Assembly: GCF_008329535.1 (NCBI RefSeq)
Contig: NZ_NPKR01000005.1
Span: 62,001-126,000, forward strand
Direction: 5' to 3'
Length of the DNA stretch: 64,000 bases
DNA from: Mycolicibacterium sp. P1-18
Lineage (GTDB): Bacteria; Actinomycetota; Actinomycetes; Mycobacteriales; Mycobacteriaceae
Shown here: positions 44,953 through 55,762 of the stretch, one piece after another
Layout of the letters: each line of letters begins with the position of its first letter
Numbering within the stretch: position 1 is the stretch's first letter
Translations under genes and position numbers: made by a program
The notes under the pieces: generated by a model
The model's input: only the letters and a program-made list of their open reading frames with translations
What the model was told of the DNA's origin: nothing
The model's database searches: none

Positions 44953-47579
44953 CAGGTTCGGCCCGTGGCCGGGAGCGGGGTCGGACTGGCCGCAACGGCC
45001 GTCGCCAGCGCGGACCGGTCGGGCAGTCCGAGCTTCATGCACGCCTTGTAGACGTGCCCCTCGACGGTGCGCACCGACACGGACCACCGGGCCGCAATGG
45101 CCTTGTTGGTCATCCCCTGAGCCACCATCACGGCGACCTCGCGTTCACGACCCGTGAGCGGCAACGGGTTCAACGCCTTGTCCAGCGCCGGCGTCGCCGG
45201 ATTGCCGCACCGCTGGGACAGGTCCGCCGCGCGCGCCTTCGCCGCCAATTCACCGGCGCGATGCCCCGCAGCCTGGTGGGCCATGGCGGCCTGCGCGGCC
45301 GCGTCGGCGGCGACGGCCAGCAGCCCTGCCTCCTCCAGCTTCGTCGACGCGGCGTCCAGGGCGGCGCCGTCGCGATCGGCCAGCGCCTGACCGTGCGCCA
45401 CGCACAGTCTGCCTGCTGCACAGTCGATCTGGGCGTTGACGCGGCGAGCCGTCGCGATGCTGCCGACGTCCCCGAGGCGGACCAGGTCGTGCAGCGCACG
45501 CATGGTGACCGCGTGCTGTCCGGACTGCTCGGCCAAGTGGACGGCGTCACGTGCGGCACCGACCGCGCCGTGGACGTCGCGAGCGGCGGCGCGAGCCCAG
45601 GCCCGGGCCAGCGCCAGGTCGGGCGCGTACAGCTCGGAGCGCATCCCGTGGGCGGCCTCGGCGCGCTCCAGCGCGACGGCGGCCTCCGCCGCCCTACCCT
45701 GCTGCCCCAGCGCCTGCGCCAAACCGGTCAACGCCAGCGGACCCCAGCTGTAACCGGTGGTGGTGAGGGCTGCCGCGGCCTGGCGGAGCAGGACGGTCGC
45801 CTCGTCGAAGGCGCCACCGGCGACCAGCGTGAGCCCGAGGAGCACTTCTCCGATCGCCCGGCCCGGCTGCTGAAACTCCGAGAAGCTGAGATAGTGCCGC
45901 GACAGTCCTTCGGCGGCGCCCACCTCCCCGGCCATGATCAGGCCCGTCGTCTGGCCGAGTCCGATGGTGAACCGCAGCAGTCCGGGGTGTGTCGCGCTCA
46001 GTCCGCGCTGCGCGAGCGGCTCGACGTCGTCGAAGGACCCGAGTCGCGCACTGGACAGCGTTGCGCTGGCCGCCGCCCAGGCCACCGCCAGCTCCAAGGC
46101 CTCGGGGCTCTCCAGTACGTCGGAGGCCACGCGCACCGCGCGGGCTGGCTCCCCGCAGTTCATCGCGAAGGTCGCGGCAAGCGCGTCGAGGGTGTGGAAG
46201 GCAGCGGGTTCGGAGACTCGGGCGCGCATGTCGGCGAGGTAGGTCACGGCGTGACTCGGCTGCGACAACATCCAGAACATGTTGGCGGCCTTGGGCAGCG
46301 TCCACGCCGTCAGATCCCACTGGGACAGAGTGTCGGGGTCGACGGGGTCGAGCACGTCGTCGGCATCGCGGCCACGGCCTTGCCAGGACAGTGAATGTGC
46401 CAACGGCATCCGCGCCGAGAGGTCACCGGTCTGGTCGAGCGCGCCGCGGGCCAATCGCTCGCCGAAGGCAAGGTCACCCATGCGCATCGCCTCCCACGAC
46501 AGGGCGACCAGATCGCCGGCGCCGGGCGGTGAGTCGGTGTCCAGGGCCAACCCCGCGATGCGCAGCCGGCCACTGATGTCGGTCGGCGCGTCGGTCGAGA
46601 GTTGCCCGACGAGCATCTTGCGCAATCTGCGGAACGCCAAGCGTCCGAGGCTGGATCGCACGCGCTCGGTGTAGAGGGGATGGAACGGACGCACGACCAG
46701 ACTGCCGCCCTGTTCGCTGACCGTCACCACCCCGGCCATCTCCGCACGATCCACGGCGTCCAGGCCTGCGACCTCGGCGAGGGTCGACACCGAGAGCGGG
46801 TCGTCGACGGCCAGGAACTCCAGGACCATCCTCACCTCCGGCGCCAGTGCGCTCAGATGCTGATCGATGAGAGTGGAAAGCTCTGGCGTGAAGCTCATTT
46901 CACCGCGCAGCTGCCACACGTCCTCGACCTGAGACAGCGCACCCGCGTCGAGGGCGGCCACGACGAGGTGGCGGAGGTAGAGCGGGTTGCCCTGACTGAC
47001 CTCGAACATCCGAGCCGAACTGACGCCTTCGACCGGACCGCCGAGCACCTGCTCGAGGAGCGCCGCCGATTCGTCGGCATCGAAGGGGTGGATGTCGCAA
47101 CGCGCCAGGAGATCGTCCTTCCACAGCGCGATGACGGCGTCGGGACACGCCTCGCCGTCGCGCACCGTCAGCAGCAGTCGGGCGAACCCACTGATGGCGA
47201 CCTGGTGAACCAGCGTGGCCGACAGCGTGTCGAGGTGGTGAGCGTCGTCCACGACCAGCACGAGACCGTTGGCGGCCTCGCGGCGCAGCGCGTCCTGAGC
47301 GGTCCGGAGCAACATCGCCGGTTCGTCGGCCCCGGCGAACTCTACGAGGTGACTGAAGGCGCCGAACGGGATGAGTTTCGCCGACTCGGTCGCCGACACC
47401 CAGAGCGAGGTTGCCCCGGGATGATCCTTGGCATAGGTCTTCGCGGCGGCGCGCGCCATCACCGTCTTGCCCACGCCCGGCGCACCGACGAGCACGGCCC
47501 CCGGCCCAGAGCCGAGTGCGGATTCGAGCTGCTTTCGCGTCGCACCCCGACCCGCCGTCATCCAGCGAACCCCCACCAC
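44952..47579 (-). CDS. LAL-type LuxR family regulator with AAA domain, 875 residues
   Basis: This is a second large ATP-binding LuxR regulator. Walker A is GAPGVGKT near residue 37, Walker B LVLVVDDAHHLD near residue 110, a TPR-like middle extends to about 790, and the C-terminal helix-turn-helix reads LTGREREVAVMVAQGMTNKA then SVRTVEGHVYKACMKLG. The start is GTG 47579 or, less likely, ATG 47561. It is translationally coupled to the hydrolase, so it probably regulates its own operon. It is unlike the 961-residue LAL in detail, though both frame the same GMC locus. Confidence 0.92.
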   Translation of the reverse strand: MVGVRWMTAGRGATRKQLESALGSGPGAVLVGAPGVGKTVMARAAAKTYAKDHPGATSLWVSATESAKLIPFGAFSHLVEFAGADEPAMLLRTAQDALRREAANGLVLVVDDAHHLDTLSATLVHQVAISGFARLLLTVRDGEACPDAVIALWKDDLLARCDIHPFDADESAALLEQVLGGPVEGVSSARMFEVSQGNPLYLRHLVVAALDAGALSQVEDVWQLRGEMSFTPELSTLIDQHLSALAPEVRMVLEFLAVDDPLSVSTLAEVAGLDAVDRAEMAGVVTVSEQGGSLVVRPFHPLYTERVRSSLGRLAFRRLRKMLVGQLSTDAPTDISGRLRIAGLALDTDSPPGAGDLVALSWEAMRMGDLAFGERLARGALDQTGDLSARMPLAHSLSWQGRGRDADDVLDPVDPDTLSQWDLTAWTLPKAANMFWMLSQPSHAVTYLADMRARVSEPAAFHTLDALAATFAMNCGEPARAVRVASDVLESPEALELAVAWAAASATLSSARLGSFDDVEPLAQRGLSATHPGLLRFTIGLGQTTGLIMAGEVGAAEGLSRHYLSFSEFQQPGRAIGEVLLGLTLVAGGAFDEATVLLRQAAAALTTTGYSWGPLALTGLAQALGQQGRAAEAAVALERAEAAHGMRSELYAPDLALARAWARAAARDVHGAVGAARDAVHLAEQSGQHAVTMRALHDLVRLGDVGSIATARRVNAQIDCAAGRLCVAHGQALADRDGAALDAASTKLEEAGLLAVAADAAAQAAMAHQAAGHRAGELAAKARAADLSQRCGNPATPALDKALNPLPLTGREREVAVMVAQGMTNKAIAARWSVSVRTVEGHVYKACMKLGLPDRSALATAVAASPTPLPATGRT

Positions 47580-47710
47580 GGATGGATTCTATGCCCGCGT
47601 GCGCCAACTCATCGGCCGAACGAATGCGGCAACCGGAGTTGGCGACGTGGCAGGCCCATTGCGGCCGAACCCGGCGCAGGCGACGCCCCCGCCGTCGTAG
47701 CATCGCCCTC

Positions 47711-48106
47711 GTGACCGACGCGCCCCTGAAGATCCTGGTCTACAGCGACAACGCTCGCACCCGCGACCAAGTACGCAGTGCGCTCGGCACCCGGGTCCAC
47801 CCGGACCTGCCCGAGTTGGAGTACCTGGACGTGGCCACCGCGCCGGTCGTCATCGCGAATCTCGACCGGGGCGGCATCGACCTCGCCATCCTCGACGGCG
47901 AGGCCAGCCCCACCGGCGGGCTGGGGCTGGCAAAGCAGTTGAAGGACGAGGTGGCGAACTGTCCGCCCATCTTGGTGCTGACGGGCCGCCCGGACGACGC
48001 ATGGTTGGCATCGTGGTCACGGGCCGAAGCGGCGGTCACCCATCCGATCGATCCGATCCAGCTTGGCGAGGCCGTTGCGGCGCTGCTGCGCCCCGCCTCC
48101 AGCTAA
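47711..48106 (+). CDS. Orphan response regulator, Rv3143-like (receiver domain only)
   Basis: This is a stand-alone receiver domain of 131 residues without an output domain. The phospho-acceptor is expected at Asp62 (LAILDGE) and the switch Thr at 91 (VLTGRP); the normally invariant Lys near the end is replaced by His111 (THPID), and the acidic pocket near residue 13 has a single Asp. GTG 47711 begins homology; upstream open codons lie in the gap. Position just before nuoA matches Rv3143 of M. tuberculosis, reported to modulate the Nuo complex through protein contacts. No histidine kinase gene is nearby. Confidence 0.88.
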   Translation: MTDAPLKILVYSDNARTRDQVRSALGTRVHPDLPELEYLDVATAPVVIANLDRGGIDLAILDGEASPTGGLGLAKQLKDEVANCPPILVLTGRPDDAWLASWSRAEAAVTHPIDPIQLGEAVAALLRPASS

Positions 48107-48229
48107 CCAGCACCAAAAAGACTGGCGCCATTGGTTTCTCGCGATGAGCGTGTCGCGAGCCATCGGTGCGCAGCCGCTAATTCGGATCCTATCCAAAATG
48201 CGCCAACGCGACCGTTAACGAGACTAAGC

Positions 48230-48245
48230 TGTGTCGTAGCTCACA
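48230..48245. promoter_or_regulatory. Crp-like site upstream of nuoA
   Basis: TGTGT-CGTAGC-TCACA matches the mycobacterial Crp/Cmr-type consensus TGTGA-N6-TCACA at nine of ten arm positions. It lies 33 bases before the nuoA ATG. ACTAAG-type sequence just upstream is a poor -10, so the exact promoter is not resolved. The 171-base gap 48107-48277 otherwise shows no gene. Confidence 0.55.
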
Positions 48246-48277
48246 TCGACAGCCCACCGAGGGAGCGACACAGCTGT

Positions 48278-48652
48278 ATGAATGCCTATCTGCCCATCCT
48301 GGTTCTCGGCGCAATCGCGGCCCTGTTCGCGGTCGGATCGGTCGGCATCGCGGTGCTCATCGGGCCGCGACGCTACAACCGCGCCAAACTCGAGGCCTAC
48401 GAGTGCGGGATCGAACCCGTCGCCCCCGGATCGCCCGGTGACCTGCAGACCGGACAGCGTTTCCCGGTGAAGTACTACCTCACCGCGATGCTGTTCATCG
48501 TCTTCGACATCGAGATCGTGTTCCTCTATCCGTGGGCCGTCGCCTTCGACTCGCTCGGCCTGTTCGCCGTCGTCGAGATGCTCTTGTTCATGCTCACGGT
48601 GTTCGTCGCCTACGCCTACGTGTGGCGACGCGGTGGACTGAGTTGGGATTGA
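48278..48652 (+). CDS. nuoA: NADH-quinone oxidoreductase subunit A
   Basis: NuoA is a three-helix membrane subunit of respiratory complex I, 124 residues. It has the conserved YECGIEPVAPG loop, whose Cys reports the active/deactive state in homologues, and the acidic helix LFIVFDIEIVFLYPWAVAF. ATG 48278 is chosen with GAGGGAG 13 bases upstream. It is the first of fourteen nuo genes in canonical order, almost all overlapping the next. Confidence 0.97.
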   Translation: MNAYLPILVLGAIAALFAVGSVGIAVLIGPRRYNRAKLEAYECGIEPVAPGSPGDLQTGQRFPVKYYLTAMLFIVFDIEIVFLYPWAVAFDSLGLFAVVEMLLFMLTVFVAYAYVWRRGGLSWD

Positions 48653-48658
48653 GCTGAC

Positions 48659-49216
48659 ATGGGACTCGAAGAGCAACTACCGGGCGGCATCCTCCTCTCC
48701 ACGCTGGAGAAGGTCGCCGGATACGTGCGCAAGGGGTCGCTGTGGCCCGCGACGTTCGGCCTCGCTTGCTGCGCCATCGAGATGATGGCGACGGCGGGAC
48801 CGCGGTTCGACATCGCCCGCTTCGGCATGGAGCGCTTCTCCGCGACGCCCCGGCAGGCCGACCTGATGATCGTGGCCGGACGGGTCAGCCAGAAGATGGC
48901 ACCGGTGCTGCGCCAGGTGTACGACCAGATGGCGGAGCCCAAATGGGTTCTCGCCATGGGGGTGTGCGCATCCTCGGGCGGGATGTTCAACAACTACGCG
49001 ATCGTGCAGGGCGTCGACCACGTCGTGCCGGTCGACATCTACCTGCCCGGGTGTCCGCCGCGGCCGGAGATGCTCCTGAACGCGATCTTGATGCTGCACG
49101 CCAAGATTCAGGAGATGCCGCTGGGCGTGAACCGCGCCGAGGCCATCGCCGCCGCCGAGGAGGCGGCGCTCGCGAACCGGCCGACCATCGAGCTCAAGGG
49201 GCTGCTGCGGTCATGA
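48659..49216 (+). CDS. nuoB: NADH-quinone oxidoreductase subunit B
   Basis: NuoB carries the terminal [4Fe-4S] cluster N2 that hands electrons to quinone; 185 residues. Ligand cysteines are in [25 protein letters not shown] and [10 protein letters not shown]. It starts at ATG 48659, six bases after nuoA, and overlaps nuoC (ATGA). It is a peripheral-arm subunit at the quinone site with NuoD. Confidence 0.98.
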   Translation: MGLEEQLPGGILLSTLEKVAGYVRKGSLWPATFGLACCAIEMMATAGPRFDIARFGMERFSATPRQADLMIVAGRVSQKMAPVLRQVYDQMAEPKWVLAMGVCASSGGMFNNYAIVQGVDHVVPVDIYLPGCPPRPEMLLNAILMLHAKIQEMPLGVNRAEAIAAAEEAALANRPTIELKGLLRS

Positions 49217-49878
49217 CGGACGGGCCCGAGAAGATCGGCCAGCGCCGCGGCATGTTCGGCGTCAAGGGCAGCGGCGACACTTCGGGTTACGGCCGCTTGG
49301 TGCGCGAGGTCGCGCTTCCGGGCGGCTCGCCGCGACCCTATGGCGGCTACTTCGACGAGGTGGTCGACGCGTTGGCCGCCGCCCTGGGCGACGACGTCTT
49401 CGCCGCTGCGGTCGAGCGCGTGGTGGTGTTCCGCGACGAGCTGACCCTCGACGTGCGGCGCGAGCACCTGGTGGCCGTCGCGCAGGCACTCCGTGACGAC
49501 GCCACCCTGCGGTTCGAGCTGTGCCTGGGCGTCTCCGGCGTGCACTATCCGGCGGACCTGGACCGTGAACTGCACGCCGTCTACCCGCTGATGTCGATCA
49601 CCCACAATCGCCGGATCCGTGTCGAGGTCGCCGCCCCCGACGCCGATCCGCATGTGCCGTCGCTGTTTACGGTGTATCCGACCACCGACTGGCACGAGCG
49701 GGAGACGTACGACTTCTTCGGCATCGTCTTCGACGGCCACCCGTCGCTCACCCGCATCGAGATGCCCGACGACTGGGTGGGTCACCCGCAACGCAAGGAC
49801 TACCCGTTGGGCGGCATCCCCGTGGAATACCACGGCGCCGAGATACAACCGCCCGACCAGCGGAGGTCCTACAACTGA
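49213..49878 (+). CDS. nuoC: NADH-quinone oxidoreductase subunit C
   Basis: NuoC is a peripheral-arm subunit of complex I, 221 residues, separate from NuoD as in most actinobacteria. The 30-kDa-subunit signature is [24 protein letters not shown], ending [10 protein letters not shown] (spans split over the C-terminal third). The first 40 residues are a Gly-rich extension. ATG 49213 overlaps the nuoB stop, and TGATG joins it to nuoD; the upstream open frame is shadow. Confidence 0.97.
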   Translation: MTDGPEKIGQRRGMFGVKGSGDTSGYGRLVREVALPGGSPRPYGGYFDEVVDALAAALGDDVFAAAVERVVVFRDELTLDVRREHLVAVAQALRDDATLRFELCLGVSGVHYPADLDRELHAVYPLMSITHNRRIRVEVAAPDADPHVPSLFTVYPTTDWHERETYDFFGIVFDGHPSLTRIEMPDDWVGHPQRKDYPLGGIPVEYHGAEIQPPDQRRSYN

Positions 49879-51194
49879 TGCCCACGCCCACGAACCCGCC
49901 TCAGGAGACAGTCGTCACGGTGGGCGGTGAAGACTGGCAGGACGTGGTCGACGCCGCGCGCGAGGGATCCGTCGCCGGCGAACGCATCGTCGTCAACATG
50001 GGTCCGCAGCATCCCTCCACCCACGGCGTCCTCCGGCTCATTCTCGAGATCGAGGGCGAGACCATCACCGAGATCCGCTGCGGAATCGGCTACCTGCACA
50101 CCGGGATCGAGAAGAACCTCGAATTCCGCAACTGGACCCAGGGCGTCACCTTCGTGACGAGGATGGACTACCTGTCACCCTTCTTCAACGAGGCGGCGTA
50201 CTGCCTCGGGGTCGAGAAGCTTCTCGACGTCACCGACGAGATCCCTGAACGCGCCAGCGTCATCCGGGTGATGCTGATGGAGCTCAACCGGATCTCCAGT
50301 CACCTGGTGGCCCTGGCCACCGGCGGCATGGAACTCGGCGCCATGTCGGCGATGTTCTTCGGCTTCCTCGGACGCGAGCAGGTGCTGTCGGTCTTCGAGA
50401 CCATCACCGGCCTGCGCATGAACCACGCGTACATCCGCCCCGGCGGGTTGGCCGCCGATCTGCCCGACGAGGCCATCCCCCTGCTCGAGGAACTGCTGCG
50501 GACCATGCCCGCCAAGCTCACCGACCTCGAGGACCTGCTCAACGAGAACTACATCTGGAAGGCGCGGACCCAGGGCATCGGGTACCTCGACCTGACCGGC
50601 TGCATGGCACTCGGCATCACCGGACCGTGCCTGCGCTCGACCGGTCTGCCGCACGACCTGCGCCGCGCCCAGCCCTACTGCGGTTACGAGACCTACGACT
50701 TCGACGTCATCACCACCGACGAGTGCGACGCCTACGGCCGGTACATGATCCGCGTTCGGGAGATGCGCGAGTCGCTCAAGATCGTCGAGCAGTGCCTGGC
50801 CCGGTTGAAGCCCGGACCGGTGATGATCACGAACAAGAAGCTGGCCTGGCCGGCGGATCTGAAGCTCGGGCCCGACGGGCTGGGCAACTCCCCCGAGCAC
50901 ATCGCCAAGATCATGGGCGGCTCGATGGAAGCCCTCATCCACCACTTCAAGTTGGTCACCGAGGGCATCCGCGTCCCGGCGGGTCAGGTGTACGTCGCCG
51001 TCGAGTCACCACGGGGCGAGCTCGGGGTGCACATGATCTCCGACGGCGGGACCCGGCCCTACCGCGTGCACTACCGGGACCCGTCGTTCACCAATCTGCA
51101 GGCGGTGGCGGCGATGTGCGAGGGCGGGATGGTGGCCGACGCCATCGCGGCAGTGGCGTCGATCGACCCGGTAATGGGCGGTGTTGATCGATGA
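49878..51194 (+). CDS. nuoD: NADH-quinone oxidoreductase subunit D
   Basis: NuoD forms the quinone pocket with NuoB, 438 residues. It contains the conserved [16 protein letters not shown] loop (His and nearby residues contact quinone), [12 protein letters not shown] and [19 protein letters not shown] 49878 shares one base with the nuoC stop. The M. tuberculosis NuoD is the reported contact of the Rv3143 response regulator, whose homologue lies just upstream here. Confidence 0.98.
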   Translation: MPTPTNPPQETVVTVGGEDWQDVVDAAREGSVAGERIVVNMGPQHPSTHGVLRLILEIEGETITEIRCGIGYLHTGIEKNLEFRNWTQGVTFVTRMDYLSPFFNEAAYCLGVEKLLDVTDEIPERASVIRVMLMELNRISSHLVALATGGMELGAMSAMFFGFLGREQVLSVFETITGLRMNHAYIRPGGLAADLPDEAIPLLEELLRTMPAKLTDLEDLLNENYIWKARTQGIGYLDLTGCMALGITGPCLRSTGLPHDLRRAQPYCGYETYDFDVITTDECDAYGRYMIRVREMRESLKIVEQCLARLKPGPVMITNKKLAWPADLKLGPDGLGNSPEHIAKIMGGSMEALIHHFKLVTEGIRVPAGQVYVAVESPRGELGVHMISDGGTRPYRVHYRDPSFTNLQAVAAMCEGGMVADAIAAVASIDPVMGGVDR

Positions 51195-51222
51195 GCGCTT
51201 GCGCGAAGAGGAGATGGCACAG

Positions 51223-52071
51223 GTGACCCTGATCGATCTGCACCTGGGCCCGCGGCCGGACGAACCCGGACCGCCGATCTCACGCGGGCCGCAGTCCTAC
51301 CCGGCCGAGGTCACCGAGCGACTGTCGGCCGACGCCGCCCAGATCATGGCCCGCTACCCCCAGGCGAGGTCGGCACTCCTGCCGCTCCTGCACCTGGTGC
51401 AGGCCGAGGACGGTTACCTCACCCCGGCCGGAATAACCTTCTGCGCCGGGCAGTTGAGCCTCACCCCCGCCGAGGTGACCGCCGTCGCCACGTTCTACTC
51501 GATGTACCGGCGAACGCCCACCGGCGAGTATCTGGTCGGCGTGTGTACCAACACGCTGTGCGCGGTGATGGGTGGCGACGCCATCCTCGAGGTCCTCGAA
51601 GAACACCTCGAAGTGCGCGCCGGACAGACCACCTCCGACGGCAAGGTGACCCTCGAGCACCTCGAGTGCAACGCGGCCTGCGACTACGCGCCGGTGATGA
51701 TGGTCAACTGGGAGTTCTTCGACAACCAGACCCCGGCGTCGGCCCGCAATCTGGTCGACGACCTTCGGTCGGGAACGCCAGTGTCCGCGACCCGCGGCGG
51801 TTCGCCGTGCTCCTTCCGCGAGACCTCGCGCATTCTGGCCGGATTCGTCGACCAACGGCCCGGCGCCAACGACGGACCGACCGCGGGTGACGCCACCCTG
51901 GCCGGGCTGCGGGTGGCCCACGAGCGCGGGATGGCCGCCCCCGATCCCGGGCAATCCCATTCCACCGCAACCGGACCCGACGACGACGCGATGACCGAAG
52001 AGGCGGTTCGCAACGAGCCGGCCCCCGGCCCGCAAGCCGACCTGCCGCCGACGAACGGGGCGCACTCGTGA
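51223..52071 (+). CDS. nuoE: NADH-quinone oxidoreductase subunit E with C-terminal extension
   Basis: NuoE holds a [2Fe-2S] cluster beside NuoF. The cysteines are in VGVCTNTLCAVMGGD and LECNAACDYAPVMM. GTG 51223 is chosen because GAGGAG lies nine bases upstream; ATG 51214 would sit directly on that site. The product is about 282 residues, against roughly 160-170 in E. coli; the added tail after residue about 185 is Ala/Pro/Asp-rich and probably disordered, as in other mycobacteria. Confidence 0.95.
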   Translation: MTLIDLHLGPRPDEPGPPISRGPQSYPAEVTERLSADAAQIMARYPQARSALLPLLHLVQAEDGYLTPAGITFCAGQLSLTPAEVTAVATFYSMYRRTPTGEYLVGVCTNTLCAVMGGDAILEVLEEHLEVRAGQTTSDGKVTLEHLECNAACDYAPVMMVNWEFFDNQTPASARNLVDDLRSGTPVSATRGGSPCSFRETSRILAGFVDQRPGANDGPTAGDATLAGLRVAHERGMAAPDPGQSHSTATGPDDDAMTEEAVRNEPAPGPQADLPPTNGAHS

Positions 52072-53381
52072 CACTGACACCGGTGTTGAGCAGCTATTGG
52101 GACGAGCCGTCGTCGTGGACGCTCGACGCCTACGAACGGCACGACGGGTACCAGGCGTTGCGCACCGCGTTGTCGATGGACGCCGACGCCGTTATCGGCC
52201 TGGTGAAGGACTCCGGTCTGCGCGGCCGCGGCGGCGCGGGCTTCCCCACGGGACAGAAGTGGTCGTTCATCCCGCAGCGCACCGAGGGCGCGGCCGCCAA
52301 GCCGCACTACCTGGTGGTCAACGCCGACGAATCGGAACCGGGCACCTGCAAGGACATTCCGCTGATGATGGCGACGCCGCACGTGCTGGTGGAGGGCGCG
52401 ATCATCGCGGCCTACGCGATCAGGGCGCGGCACGCCTTCATCTATGTGCGCGGTGAGGTGCTGCCGGTGCTGCGGCGCTTGCAGACCGCGGTCGCCGAGG
52501 CGTACGAGGCCGGCTTCCTGGGCGTCGACGTCCTCGGCTCGGGCTTCGACCTGGACCTGGTGGTGCACGCCGGCGCCGGCGCATACATCTGCGGTGAGGA
52601 GACCGCGCTGCTGGACTCGCTGGAGGGGCGGCGCGGTCAACCGCGGCTACGGCCACCGTTTCCCGCCGTCGCCGGTCTGTACGCCTGCCCGACGGTGGTC
52701 AACAACGTCGAGTCGATCGCCAGCGTCCCCGCCGTCATCCGCGGCGGTGTCGAGTGGTTCACATCGATGGGCTCGGAGAAGTCGCCGGGCTTCACGATGT
52801 ATTCGCTCTCGGGCCACGTCACCACCCCGGGGCAGTACGAGGCGCCGCTGGGCATCACCCTGCGCGAACTGCTCGACTACGCGGGTGGGGTGCGAGAAGG
52901 TCACCAGCTGAAGTTCTGGACGCCCGGGGGGTCGTCGACGCCACTGTTCACGCCCGAACACCTGGACGTGCCACTGGATTACGAGAACGTCGCGAAGGCC
53001 GGCTCGATGCTGGGCACCAAGGCGCTGCAGATCTTCGACGAGACCACCTGCGTGGTGCGGGCGGTTCGGCGGTGGACGCAGTTCTACGCCCACGAATCCT
53101 GCGGCAAGTGCACGCCGTGCCGGGAGGGCACCTACTGGCTGGCGCAGATCTACGAACGCCTGGAGAACGGCACCGGCCGCGCCGACGACGTCGACAAGCT
53201 GCTCGACATCGCCGACGCCATCCTCGGCAAGTCCTTCTGCGCGCTCGGTGACGGCGCGGCGAGCCCGATCATGTCGTCCCTGAAGTACTTCCGCGACGAG
53301 TACGTCGCACACGTCGAGGGCGGCTGCCCCTTCGATCCGCACGCCTCGATGCTGGCCGCACCGGAAGGAGTGGGCGTATGA
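52068..53381 (+). CDS. nuoF: NADH-quinone oxidoreductase subunit F
   Basis: NuoF binds NADH and FMN and carries a [4Fe-4S] cluster, 437 residues. Motifs: NADH loop [15 protein letters not shown] region [25 protein letters not shown], and cluster ligands [12 protein letters not shown] with a fourth Cys in [12 protein letters not shown] 52068 overlaps the nuoE stop, and its stop overlaps nuoG. It is the electron entry point of the complex. Confidence 0.98.
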   Translation: MTLTPVLSSYWDEPSSWTLDAYERHDGYQALRTALSMDADAVIGLVKDSGLRGRGGAGFPTGQKWSFIPQRTEGAAAKPHYLVVNADESEPGTCKDIPLMMATPHVLVEGAIIAAYAIRARHAFIYVRGEVLPVLRRLQTAVAEAYEAGFLGVDVLGSGFDLDLVVHAGAGAYICGEETALLDSLEGRRGQPRLRPPFPAVAGLYACPTVVNNVESIASVPAVIRGGVEWFTSMGSEKSPGFTMYSLSGHVTTPGQYEAPLGITLRELLDYAGGVREGHQLKFWTPGGSSTPLFTPEHLDVPLDYENVAKAGSMLGTKALQIFDETTCVVRAVRRWTQFYAHESCGKCTPCREGTYWLAQIYERLENGTGRADDVDKLLDIADAILGKSFCALGDGAASPIMSSLKYFRDEYVAHVEGGCPFDPHASMLAAPEGVGV

Positions 53382-55762
53382 CGCTGGCCGAGCCCACCAA
53401 GGGCACCACCGACGTCGAGATGGTGTCGCTCACCATCGACGACCACCGGATCAGCGTTCCCAAGGGCACGTTGGTGATTCGTGCGGCGGAGCTGATGGGC
53501 ATCCAGATCCCCCGGTTCTGCGACCACCCCCTGCTCGATCCCGTCGGCGCGTGCCGGCAGTGCCTCGTCGAGGTCGAGGGCCAGCGCAAGCCCATGGCGT
53601 CGTGCACCATCACCGTGACCCCCGACATGGTGGTCCGCACCCAGCTGACGTCGCAGGTTGCCGACAAGGCCCAGCACGGCGTGATGGAACTGCTGCTGAT
53701 CAACCACCCGCTGGACTGCCCGGTCTGCGACAAGGGCGGCGAGTGTCCGCTGCAGAACCAGGCGATGTCCAACGGCCAGGCCGACACTCGCTTCACCGAC
53801 GTCAAGCGCACGTTCCCCAAGCCGATCAACCTGTCGGCCCAGGTGCTGCTGGACCGTGAACGCTGCGTCCTGTGCGCCCGCTGCACCCGGTTCTCCAACC
53901 AGATCGCCGGCGACCCGTTCATCGAACTGCTCGAACGCGGCGCGCTGCAGCAGGTGGGCATCGCCGACGACGCGGCGTTCGACTCGTACTTCTCGGGCAA
54001 CACCGTCCAGATCTGCCCGGTCGGCGCACTGACCGGCACCGCGTACCGGTTCCGCGCCAGGCCGTTCGACCTGGTGTCGACGCCGAGTGTGTGCGAGCAC
54101 TGCGCCTCGGGATGCGCGCAGCGCACCGATCACCGCCGGGGCCGGGTGCTGCGCCGCCTCGCCGGCGACGACCCCACCGTCAACGAGGAGTGGAACTGCG
54201 ACAAGGGGCGCTGGGCGTTCACCTATGCCACCCAGGGCGACCGCATTGCCACCCCGCTGGTGCGTGACGCCGACGGCAGCCAGCGTCCGGCGTCGTGGTC
54301 GGAGGCCGTGGCGGTGGCGGTCCGCGGACTCACCGCGGCGGGTGCGCGCACCGGGGTCCTGGTCGGCGGACGGCTCACCCTCGAGGACGCCTACGCCTAC
54401 GCGAAGTTCGCCCGAATCGTACTGGGCACCAACGACGTCGACTTCCGCAACCGGGCCCACTCCGCCGAAGAGGCCGACTTCCTCGCCGCGGCCGTCGCCG
54501 GGCGGCCGATGTCGGTGACCTACGCCGACCTCGACGCCGCGCCCGCCGTGCTGCTGGTCGGCTTCGAACCCGAAGAGGAATCCCCGATCGTCTACCTGCG
54601 CCTGCGCAAGGCGGCCCGCACCCGCGGACTGGCGGTCACCTCGATCGCGCCGTTCGCCACCCGCGGGTTGGAGAAGATGAGCGGCACCCTCGTCGCGACG
54701 GTGCCGGGTGAGGAAGCCGCCGCGCTCGACGCGCTGGACGGCGTCGACGCCGGCACGGTCGTGCTGGTCGGCGAACGGCTCGCCACCGTCCCCGGCGCAC
54801 TGTCCGCGGTGCTCCGGCTGGCCGAGCGCACCGGCGCCCAGGTCGGCTGGATCCCGCGCCGAGCCGGTGAACGCGGCGCCCTGGAAGCCGGTGCGACGCC
54901 GCACCTCCTGCCCGGTGGGCGGCCGGTGGCCGATGCCGCCGCCCGCGCCGAGGTGGCCGCGGCCTGGCACGTCGACGATCTGCCGGCCGACCCCGGCCGG
55001 GACACCTCGGGCATCCTCGCCGCCGCCACGGACGGCTCGCTGGGCGCACTGTTGGTCGGTGGCGTCGAGCTCGCCGACCTGCCCGATCCGGCCGCCGCCC
55101 TGGCGGCAGTCGAGGCCGCTCCATTCGTCGTCAGCCTGGAACTGCGGCACGGCGCCGTCACCGAACGCGCGGACGTCGTGTTCCCCGTCGCCCCGGTGAC
55201 CGAGAAGTCGGGCACGTTCGTCACGTGGGAGGGACGCCCACGGTCCTTCGAGCCCGCGTTGCCGCCCAACGCAACGTCGGATTCCCGCGTGCTCGCGGCC
55301 CTGGCCGAGGAGGTCGGCGTTCACCTGGGCCTTCGTGACGCGGCCGACGCCCGCGCCGAGATCCAGCGGCTCGGCAGTTGGCAGGGCGCGTGGGCCGACG
55401 CTCCGAACGAGCCCGTCCCCCAGCGACCGTCGCCGCAGCCGGGAACCGCGGTGCTGGCGGGCTGGCGGATGTTGCTCGACGCCGGCCGCCTGCAGGACGG
55501 TGAACCTCACCTGGCCGGCACGGCGCGAACCCCCGTCGCGCGGCTGTCCCCGTCGACCGCCGCCGGCATCGGCGCGCACGACGGGCAACCGGTGACCGTC
55601 GCCACCGACCGGGGCACGATCACGCTGCCGTTGGCGGTGACCGAGATGGTGGACGGGGTGGTGTGGTTGCCGCTCAATTCGATCGACTCACGCGTCCACG
55701 CCACCCTGGGCGTCGCACCCGGCGCGACGGTGGACGTCTCGGCCGGAGGTGAGCTGGCATGA
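53378..55762 (+). CDS. nuoG: NADH-quinone oxidoreductase subunit G
   Basis: NuoG is the largest peripheral subunit, 794 residues, with the N-terminal ferredoxin-like region: [2Fe-2S] ligands in [15 protein letters not shown], the His-Cys motif in [19 protein letters not shown], and [22 protein letters not shown] for further clusters. The C-terminal part is the molybdopterin-oxidoreductase-like domain without molybdenum. ATG 53378 overlaps the nuoF stop. It wires electrons from NuoF towards NuoI. Confidence 0.97.
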   Translation: MTLAEPTKGTTDVEMVSLTIDDHRISVPKGTLVIRAAELMGIQIPRFCDHPLLDPVGACRQCLVEVEGQRKPMASCTITVTPDMVVRTQLTSQVADKAQHGVMELLLINHPLDCPVCDKGGECPLQNQAMSNGQADTRFTDVKRTFPKPINLSAQVLLDRERCVLCARCTRFSNQIAGDPFIELLERGALQQVGIADDAAFDSYFSGNTVQICPVGALTGTAYRFRARPFDLVSTPSVCEHCASGCAQRTDHRRGRVLRRLAGDDPTVNEEWNCDKGRWAFTYATQGDRIATPLVRDADGSQRPASWSEAVAVAVRGLTAAGARTGVLVGGRLTLEDAYAYAKFARIVLGTNDVDFRNRAHSAEEADFLAAAVAGRPMSVTYADLDAAPAVLLVGFEPEEESPIVYLRLRKAARTRGLAVTSIAPFATRGLEKMSGTLVATVPGEEAAALDALDGVDAGTVVLVGERLATVPGALSAVLRLAERTGAQVGWIPRRAGERGALEAGATPHLLPGGRPVADAAARAEVAAAWHVDDLPADPGRDTSGILAAATDGSLGALLVGGVELADLPDPAAALAAVEAAPFVVSLELRHGAVTERADVVFPVAPVTEKSGTFVTWEGRPRSFEPALPPNATSDSRVLAALAEEVGVHLGLRDAADARAEIQRLGSWQGAWADAPNEPVPQRPSPQPGTAVLAGWRMLLDAGRLQDGEPHLAGTARTPVARLSPSTAAGIGAHDGQPVTVATDRGTITLPLAVTEMVDGVVWLPLNSIDSRVHATLGVAPGATVDVSAGGELA

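Noticed and set aside
47580..47710. Possible gene between the 875-residue LAL regulator and the response regulator
   Set aside because: Open frames here are continuations of shadow frames; the 131-base gap most likely carries divergent promoters, although no clear -35/-10 pair was recognised.
53150..55588. An 812-codon minus-strand open frame opposite nuoG
   Set aside because: It is an antisense shadow of nuoF/nuoG; the translation is low-complexity and both plus-strand genes are unambiguous.
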